Below, one piece after another: positions 12,098 through 13,852 of a stretch of DNA of 13,852 nt. The notes under the pieces are model-generated. The model was not told the DNA's origin, did no database searches, and saw only the letters and a program-made list of their open reading frames with translations. This stretch comes from Nitrososphaerota archaeon (GTDB taxonomy: Archaea; Thermoproteota; Nitrososphaeria; Nitrososphaerales; JAPUIC01): positions 1 through 13,852 of the forward strand of contig JAPUIC010000053.1 of assembly GCA_027297425.1 (NCBI GenBank). Reading direction: 5' to 3'. The position numbers and the translations under genes are program-made. The stretch's first letter is position 1; each line of letters begins with the position of its first letter.

Positions 12098-13279
12098 TTA
12101 GTGTCTCCTGAATATATGACTAACTACATTGACGCCTGCTCCGCCCATAGCATGAGTCAGTCCTATCTGGGGGCTCTGAATTTGTCGTTTACCTGCCTGA
12201 TCTGTTAGTTGTAAGTATGCCTCATAAACCTGAGCTGCACCACTTGCGCCCACTGGATGACCTTTTCCTTTTAACCCGCCACTAGTATTTACAGGGAGTT
12301 TACCATCTCGTTCAAAAGCTCCCTGATCGACCATTGCCCCACCTTCTCCTTTTTTACAGAACCCGAGATCTTCATATGCAATAATTTCGTTAATCGTAAA
12401 TGCATCATGGACCTCTGCGAAGTCTAAGTCTTTCGGTTCCACTTTTGCTGTAGAGTATGCTCCTTCCGAGGCCTTCTTAGTTGAAAAGAAACTCGTCAGG
12501 CTTTCTCTTTCCATTATTATTTCGGCATCAGAGCCTTCTCCTGTACCAATGATCTCCACAAAGTTATCTGTATATCTTCTCGCAATTTCTGGCTTGCAAA
12601 TTATTACACAGCTTGCTCCATCAGTTATGGCTGAGCAGTCGTAGAGTTTCAGCGGGTCAGCCACTATTCTGGAGGACATGACTTCCTCAATAGTGATTTC
12701 CTTTCGAAATTGTGCCTTTGGATTATCCACCGCATTACGATGGTTCTTGACAGCGACCTTTGCCATTTGCTCCTCAGTAGTTCCATAAAGGCGCATATGC
12801 TCACGGGCTATTAGTGCACACAAACCTGGTAAAGTAGCTCCTTGCCACTGCTCAAAGGGGAAGTCTGCAGCCATCGATATTATCTCTATAGCTTCTCCTA
12901 CACTTCTATGAGTCATCTTCTCAGCACCTCCAATCATGATAGTATCGTACATGCCACCAAGAATCCCAAAAATCGCGTGTCGAAGGGCTGTTGCGGATGA
13001 TGAGGAGACACTTTCCACGCGGACCGTGGGTTTTTTCTGAAGACCTATTGATGCAGCGAAGCCTGGTGAAATATTTGCTTGGTGTTCAAGTGATTCGTAA
13101 GCTTGTCCTACGTATACTGAATCTATATCTTTTTGCGGATCCAAATTTGGACATCTATCAAAAGCCTCGTACGCAGCTTCTGCGAATAGTTCTCTCGCGT
13201 ATAAGCCATCCCGTTTACCATATTTGGAGGATCCAGCAGAGATTATACAGGCAAGTGGTTTAGTCCTTCCTGTTTTCAT
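12098..13279 (-). CDS. Thiolase-family protein (SCP-x/archaeal acetyl-CoA C-acyltransferase type) with Cys-to-Ser change
   Basis: 393 residues, full length for archaeal thiolases, which condense two acetyl-CoA to acetoacetyl-CoA or cleave 3-ketoacyl-CoA. Conserved parts include MIGGAEKMTH (113-124), KNHRNAVDNPKAQF (178-191), CSAITDGASCVI, FAEVHDAFTINE (His-Asp-Ala-Phe at 291-294) and GGLKGKGHPVGASG (Gly-His-Pro at 340-342). The nucleophile loop is abnormal: the usual RVExxCASG reads RVESVSSSS, with Ser92 (codon at 13004-13006) where Cys should acylate. The distal CxG cysteine is also absent (THAMGGAG), as in several SCP-x-like thiolases. Synthase/thiolase activity is therefore doubtful; it could be a structural or hydrolytic paralog. 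ATG 13279 has a TATA box 27 bases upstream. The DUF35 gene follows after one base, and mqnD lies beyond. Likely roles, if active, are mevalonate or 3-hydroxypropionate/4-hydroxybutyrate chemistry. Confidence 0.9.
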   Translation of the reverse strand: MKTGRTKPLACIISAGSSKYGKRDGLYARELFAEAAYEAFDRCPNLDPQKDIDSVYVGQAYESLEHQANISPGFAASIGLQKKPTVRVESVSSSSATALRHAIFGILGGMYDTIMIGGAEKMTHRSVGEAIEIISMAADFPFEQWQGATLPGLCALIAREHMRLYGTTEEQMAKVAVKNHRNAVDNPKAQFRKEITIEEVMSSRIVADPLKLYDCSAITDGASCVIICKPEIARRYTDNFVEIIGTGEGSDAEIIMERESLTSFFSTKKASEGAYSTAKVEPKDLDFAEVHDAFTINEIIAYEDLGFCKKGEGGAMVDQGAFERDGKLPVNTSGGLKGKGHPVGASGAAQVYEAYLQLTDQAGKRQIQSPQIGLTHAMGGAGVNVVSHIFRRH

Positions 13280-13302
13280 AATAGCTTTTCCCGGTTATTA
13301 GG

Positions 13303-13310
13303 ATATTTAT
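13303..13310 (-). promoter_or_regulatory. TATA box for the thiolase-DUF35 operon
   Basis: The minus strand reads ATAAATAT, centred 27 bases upstream of the ATG at 13279, ideal for a leaderless start. This promoter may also drive mqnD, which lies in the same direction beyond the DUF35 gene. Confidence 0.55.
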
Positions 13311-13339
13311 CAATATCTTGAGCTATGATATCGGGAGAT

Positions 13340-13789
13340 TTAATCTGTCTCATTTTCAAGTTCAAGTAGCTCTTCGGTGAAGCCCCATTTTCGAGCCAAG
13401 TCGTCAGAGTCTTTTTCTCTTTGCTGAGAGGACTCTGGTTTTACATGTTCATTTAACCAAGCATGAGCTATCTCGTGAGCAATTATAGCTTTGACAGCGA
13501 GATCTGATAAGTTGTTGAGGATGTCTAGATAAAAAGTGATTTTTTGGCGACTCCTAATCTCATCCCATTCGTTCCCTTCATCATTTCTTATGGTCACATC
13601 GAATGAACTATGTGTTGTCAAGGCAGCAAGCGTCTCTGTCGGAGAGAGGTCCGATAGCTGAATTGATTCTAGCGAGGAAATATCTAATCCGTCTGGAGGC
13701 ATATTATCTAGAGTCTGGAGGATCAGATTCTTTAACCTATTATCGTGAATCTTGAAGTCAATCCCTCTAAGAAACTCTTGGGAACTCAA
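13340..13789 (-). CDS. Small soluble HExxH metallopeptidase-like protein
   Basis: 149 residues with no signal peptide or membrane helix. The zinc-peptidase motif HEIAHAWLNEH spans residues 105-115 (His105, Glu106, His109, plus His115). It is followed by REKDSDDLARKWGF (124-137), where Glu125 or Asp127 could be the third metal ligand. The HExxH...(E/D)xDxxA...GF arrangement is like small gluzincins such as the ImmA/IrrE or WLM/minigluzincin groups. The N-terminal ~80 residues are acidic and helical and match nothing I recognise. The start is TTG 13789: upstream the frame meets TAG within a few codons with no ATG or GTG, and a TATA-like ATAATTATA lies about 24 bases upstream. It is separated by 60 bases from the downstream thiolase gene, which has its own promoter. 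Active-site residues look complete, but the substrate is unknown. Confidence 0.75.
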   Translation of the reverse strand: MSSQEFLRGIDFKIHDNRLKNLILQTLDNMPPDGLDISSLESIQLSDLSPTETLAALTTHSSFDVTIRNDEGNEWDEIRSRQKITFYLDILNNLSDLAVKAIIAHEIAHAWLNEHVKPESSQQREKDSDDLARKWGFTEELLELENETD

Positions 13790-13808
13790 TGTACTTCTCT
13801 AAGCGGAA

Positions 13809-13818
13809 TATAATTATT
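13809..13818 (-). promoter_or_regulatory. TATA-like box for the metallopeptidase-like gene
   Basis: The minus strand contains ATAATTATA about 24 bases upstream of the TTG at 13789, compatible with a leaderless TTG-initiated mRNA. The rest of the sequence to the window edge is A/T-rich with no recognised feature. Confidence 0.4.
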
Positions 13819-13852
13819 TTTTCTCTTTAACTTTCCTGCGATAGCTCACGAA

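Overview
The window looks like chromosomal DNA from an archaeon, most likely of the TACK group and possibly a Nitrososphaeria/Thaumarchaeota-like or Aigarchaeota-like lineage. The evidence is a 20S proteasome beta/alpha pair, a Dpo4-type DNA polymerase with a C-terminal PCNA-binding tail, a thiolase paired with a DUF35 zinc-ribbon/OB protein, and many start codons lying 24-31 bases downstream of a TATA-like box, as expected for leaderless archaeal mRNAs. The phylum assignment is inference only. Genes are tightly packed and no gap exceeds 300 bases. No tRNA, rRNA, CRISPR array, insertion sequence or prophage gene was seen.

Layout. 1-369: 3' end of an NmrA-like NAD(P)-binding protein, cut by the window edge. 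459-1805 (minus): a TauE/SafE-type permease and a small two-helix membrane protein. 1951-3879 (plus): a winged-helix regulator, a hairpin, then a proteasome beta-alpha operon closed by a strong hairpin and T-rich terminator. 3983-4267 (plus): a small leaderless gene of unknown function. 4398-6322 (minus): a DUF72 gene followed closely by the Y-family polymerase gene dinB/dpo4. 6490-6831 (minus): a cysteine-rich DUF971 protein. 6994-7710 (plus): a calcineurin-like phosphoesterase with a problematic start. 7723-11644: the futalosine menaquinone genes, arranged as mqnC (minus), mqnE-mqnA (plus) and mqnD (minus). 11710-13279 (minus): thiolase and DUF35 genes, probably transcribed toward mqnD. 13340-13789 (minus): a small HExxH metallopeptidase-like protein.

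How the genes work together. MqnA, MqnE, MqnC and MqnD form the core route from chorismate to 1,4-dihydroxy-6-naphthoate, the menaquinone head-group precursor, so this organism probably makes a naphthoquinone for respiration. The step that removes adenine from aminofutalosine (MqnB or a replacement) and the prenylation/decarboxylation steps are not in this window. The thiolase-DUF35 pair belongs to acetyl-CoA/acetoacetyl-CoA chemistry, but the thiolase has serine where the nucleophilic cysteine should be.

Most worth a second look: the actinobacterial-like beta-then-alpha proteasome gene order with an alpha subunit lacking the YDR gate motif; the Cys-to-Ser thiolase; the single TATA element that appears to serve both mqnC and mqnE, with a quasi-palindrome beside it; and the phosphoesterase, whose family-like N-terminus has no canonical start codon. 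I did not find an obviously new multi-gene defence or mobile system.
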